NCBI GenBank assembly: GCA_036400075.1
Contig: DASWLV010000092.1
Location: 1 to 14,489 of the forward strand
Direction: 5' to 3'
DNA: 14,489 bases
Source: JALZCH01 sp036400075
Lineage (GTDB): Bacteria > Acidobacteriota > Blastocatellia > Pyrinomonadales > Pyrinomonadaceae
Position 1 is the stretch's first letter, and each line of letters opens with the position of its first letter. The translations under genes and the position numbers were made by a program. The notes below the pieces were generated by a model. It was not told the DNA's origin and made no database searches. It worked only from the letters and a program-made list of their open reading frames with translations. This document shows positions 13,088 through 14,489 of this stretch, piece by piece.

Positions 13088-14251
13088 ATGGCGGCTGCAA
13101 GTTTGTGGAGTTTAAACGGACTCGGTTGGGCGGAGCTGGGAAAGCGCGTTTATAACGAAATCATAGAAGACGAAGTTTTGGACAGCGCGGCGCAGCTCGC
13201 TTATTACTTTTTGTTCGCGCTGTTTCCGCTGCTGATTTTTCTGACTTCGATTCTCGGGTTTATCGTCGGCGCAAACAACGAGCTGCGCAACGAATTGTTT
13301 TCATATCTCGGCAATGTTTTGCCGGGTACGGCGCTCGATCTGGTGAAAGGCGTGATTGAAGAAGTCAGCCAAACTTCGAGCGGCGGTAAAATCTCTCTCG
13401 GTTTGCTGCTCGCGCTCTGGACTGCGTCTTCCGGTTTGCAATCAATAACTCAATCTTTGAATCGCGCCTATGACGTTAAAGAAACGCGCGCGTGGTGGAA
13501 ATTAAAATTAACATCTATCGGTTTAACGGTTGCGTTGGCGCTGACCATTATTTCGGCTCTGATTATAATTTTATTCGGCGGTCATTTTGTTGATTACGCC
13601 GAGCAAACGCTCGGTTTCGGTGCCTTCCTGACTACCATTTGGGCGGTCGTCCAATACGTTATCGCGCTTTGCTTTGTTTTGCTGGCTTTTGCTTTGATTT
13701 ATTATTTTTCGCCGGATTTAAAAGATCAGCATTGGTTTTTTGTGACGCCCGGAGCGGTCGTCGGCGTTTTATTGTGGCTGCTGATTTCGTTCGGATTCCG
13801 CCTTTATCTGTCTTATTTTAATTCTTACAGCGCCACTTACGGCTCGCTCGGCGCGTTGATAATTTTGCTGCTCTGGCTTTATTTTACCGGATTGGCGATT
13901 TTAATCGGTGGTGAAATCAATTCGGAAATCGAAAACGCAGCAGCCGAAGCGGGCGTTCCCGGAGCCAAAGAAGAAGGCGAAAAGGCGCCGGATGAAAAAG
14001 AAAATTCAGGCGCTGCGACGAAAAACGACCGGGAACCGGCGGAAAACAAAAAAACGGAAGAAAACAAAAAGCCGGTCGAAGCTGAAATTATTCCGCCCGA
14101 CAAAAAACAGATTCGCGCGCCGAAAATCACGCCTCAAACTGCGGAAACAAAACCCGAGCCTTTAAGTTTTCCGGATAAACTAGCGGCAATCGGTTCGATG
14201 ATTGCGGGAGTTTTTATGAGTTTCGGCGGCAAAGATGATAAAAAACGATAA
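13088..14251 (+). CDS. YihY/BrkB (formerly ribonuclease BN) family membrane protein with charged C-terminal tail
   Basis: A polytopic inner-membrane protein of 387 residues. Residues 1-280 are the YihY/virulence-factor BrkB domain: the conserved AAQLAYYFLFALFPLLIFL (34-52), the ASSGLQSITQSLNRAYD segment (113-129), and about six hydrophobic spans ending near 274 with GGEINSE. The family was once annotated as RNase BN in error; it is a putative transporter or channel. Residues 285-360 are a Lys/Glu/Pro-rich cytoplasmic tail, followed by a short hydrophobic segment (AAIGSMIAGVFMSFGG) and a basic end. The start is set at ATG 13088 because AAGGGGTGA fits a ribosome binding site 8 nt before it; GTG 13079 overlaps that site. 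The last 17 nt overlap the next gene. Confidence 0.88.
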   Translation: MAAASLWSLNGLGWAELGKRVYNEIIEDEVLDSAAQLAYYFLFALFPLLIFLTSILGFIVGANNELRNELFSYLGNVLPGTALDLVKGVIEEVSQTSSGGKISLGLLLALWTASSGLQSITQSLNRAYDVKETRAWWKLKLTSIGLTVALALTIISALIIILFGGHFVDYAEQTLGFGAFLTTIWAVVQYVIALCFVLLAFALIYYFSPDLKDQHWFFVTPGAVVGVLLWLLISFGFRLYLSYFNSYSATYGSLGALIILLLWLYFTGLAILIGGEINSEIENAAAEAGVPGAKEEGEKAPDEKENSGAATKNDREPAENKKTEENKKPVEAEIIPPDKKQIRAPKITPQTAETKPEPLSFPDKLAAIGSMIAGVFMSFGGKDDKKR

Positions 14252-14489
14252 CGGCGCATTAAATCTCGACGCAATAAATCGCGGGCGGCGCTGCAAATGG
14301 TGGCGTCGCCGCGGCGGGAAAAAAAGCGGTTTCAAATATTTCGATCATAACGGCGAAAAAATAACCGACCAAAAACAAATCGAACGAATCAGCAAGCTCG
14401 TCATTCCGCCCGCCTGGACGCACGTTCGCATTTGCCCGAACACGCGCGCCGGTTTGCAGGCAATCGGATTCGATACAGCCGGACGCATT
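14235..14489 (+). CDS. DNA topoisomerase IB, N-terminal part (3' end outside window)
   Basis: The 85 codons read to the window edge without a stop. The sequence GFKYFDHNGEKITDQKQIER followed by ISKLVIPPAWTHVRICPNTR and LQAIGFDTAGRI matches the N-terminal domain of bacterial (poxvirus-like) type IB topoisomerases, which relax supercoils through a 3'-phosphotyrosyl intermediate. The catalytic Arg/Lys/His/Tyr residues lie further downstream and cannot be checked. The proposed start ATG 14235 is inside the end of the YihY gene (17-nt overlap), without an obvious ribosome binding site. A basic stretch (GRRCKWWRRRGGKKSG) precedes the domain and may help DNA binding. Confidence 0.88.
   Translation, partial: MIKNDNGALNLDAINRGRRCKWWRRRGGKKSGFKYFDHNGEKITDQKQIERISKLVIPPAWTHVRICPNTRAGLQAIGFDTAGRI

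Overview
The window is a gene-dense stretch of a bacterial chromosome of moderate GC content, with no tRNA, rRNA, CRISPR array or complete insertion sequence that I can see. The gene set suggests an aerobic heterotroph of the Acidobacteriota, possibly Blastocatellia/Pyrinomonadales: methylmalonyl-CoA accessory genes, SurA/PrsA-like isomerases, a YfiO-like small TPR-type protein, a BON protein with an SWFGD motif, and a topoisomerase IB. This assignment is inference from gene style, not from a marker gene.

Layout. (1) 3-866: the end of an acyl-CoA dehydrogenase, closed by a bidirectional terminator shared with a convergent exported protein of unknown function (926-1525, minus). That protein has a good candidate sigma-54 promoter. 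(2) 1851-2351: a DinB-family protein with its own promoter and terminator. (3) 2429-2554: copy A of a short palindromic intergenic repeat. (4) 2582-9868: a tightly packed plus-strand run, probably one operon or several overlapping ones. It contains meaB, methylmalonyl-CoA epimerase, two paralogous parvulin isomerases, an MBL-fold hydrolase, a small protein plus a frameshifted nucleotidyltransferase, MTA phosphorylase, an exported helical protein and a VOC protein. (5) 9907-10845: a PfkB kinase. (6) 10859-11042: a terminator and copy B of the repeat, inverted relative to A. (7) 11054-14251: an envelope/stress-type group: BON-domain protein (minus), a YeaQ/YmgE-type membrane protein and a YihY/BrkB membrane protein. 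(8) 14235-14489: the start of a DNA topoisomerase IB.

How the genes fit together. Acyl-CoA dehydrogenase, MeaB and the epimerase all fit beta-oxidation and propionyl-CoA/methylmalonyl-CoA metabolism, although the mutase itself is not in the window. The two parvulins act outside the cytoplasm. MTA phosphorylase salvages methylthioadenosine.

The most unusual signals are two. First, both parvulins carry a rearranged catalytic domain: the RHIL strand that normally opens the domain is found after the YGYHII strand that normally closes it, as in a circular permutation. Second, a roughly 130-bp palindromic repeat is present twice in inverse orientation. Secondary points are the frameshifted nucleotidyltransferase module and the sigma-54-like promoter.
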